Shown: piece by piece, positions 5,865 to 5,881 of the stretch | Position numbering within the stretch: the first letter of the stretch is position 1 | Layout of the letters: every line of letters begins with the position of its first letter | Origin: Oscillospiraceae bacterium | GTDB lineage: Bacteria; Bacillota; Clostridia; Oscillospirales; Acutalibacteraceae | Assembly (NCBI GenBank): GCA_003520555.1 | Contig: DOUO01000081.1 | Span: 1-5,881, forward strand | Direction of reading: 5' to 3' | DNA length: 5,881 nt | Made by a program: the position numbers and the translations under genes | The notes under the pieces: model-generated | What the model was told of the DNA's origin: nothing | Databases searched by the model: none | Seen by the model: only the letters and a program-made list of their open reading frames with translations

Positions 5865-5881
5865 CGAATTTGTAAGCGGTC

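Noticed and set aside
5456..5875. 139-codon plus-strand frame overlapping the 3' part of argF and the terminators
   Set aside because: Most of it is argF read in another frame, it is rich in Arg/Lys/Pro without a motif, and it runs through the terminator hairpin.
1..5881. Insertion sequences, CRISPR arrays, tRNA or rRNA genes, att sites
   Set aside because: All six genes are intact and closely packed, leaving only short gaps; no transposase-like protein, spaced repeats or RNA-gene signature was seen.

Overview
This window holds most of an arginine-biosynthesis operon. Six genes lie head to tail on the + strand in the order argC – argJ – argB – GNAT acetyltransferase – argD – argF, and an intrinsic terminator closes the cluster. 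There are no RNA genes, mobile elements, CRISPR arrays or other long repeats, and no stretch over 300 bases lacks a gene. Nothing here is a wholly new system. The non-canonical parts are the small GNAT gene inside the operon and the structured argJ–argB gap.

Organism: the protein styles point to a Gram-positive anaerobe of the Clostridia, probably an uncultured gut-type Oscillospiraceae/Ruminococcaceae relative. The evidence is the argCJB-DF order with ArgJ, an ArgB with the N-terminal helix, AAGGA/GAGGAG-type ribosome binding sites, intermediate GC and cysteine-rich enzymes. This is inference from general knowledge, not a database match.

Layout: argC (22–1056, 21 bases from the left edge, so any promoter or operator is outside the window), an 18-nt gap, argJ (1075–2346), a 44-nt gap with two overlapping inverted repeats, argB (2391–3245, starting at the ATG and not the upstream GTG), a 15-nt gap, GNAT (3261–3683), a 2-nt gap, argD (3686–4855), a 1-base TAATG overlap, argF (4855–5781), then a strong terminator (5813–5842) and a possible weaker second one (5844–5864). 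The spacing tightens toward the 3' end, which suggests one transcript with translational coupling of the last genes.

How it works together: ArgJ makes N-acetylglutamate by moving the acetyl group from N-acetylornithine to glutamate (the cyclic pathway). ArgB phosphorylates it, ArgC reduces the acyl phosphate to the semialdehyde, ArgD transaminates that to N-acetylornithine, ArgJ releases ornithine, and ArgF carbamoylates ornithine to citrulline. The last two steps (argG, argH), carbamoyl-phosphate synthase, argA, argE and an ArgR regulator are not in the window. ArgB keeps the parts associated with arginine feedback inhibition, as expected where ArgJ recycles the acetyl group. The GNAT could top up N-acetylglutamate or acetylate something else; the sequence does not decide.
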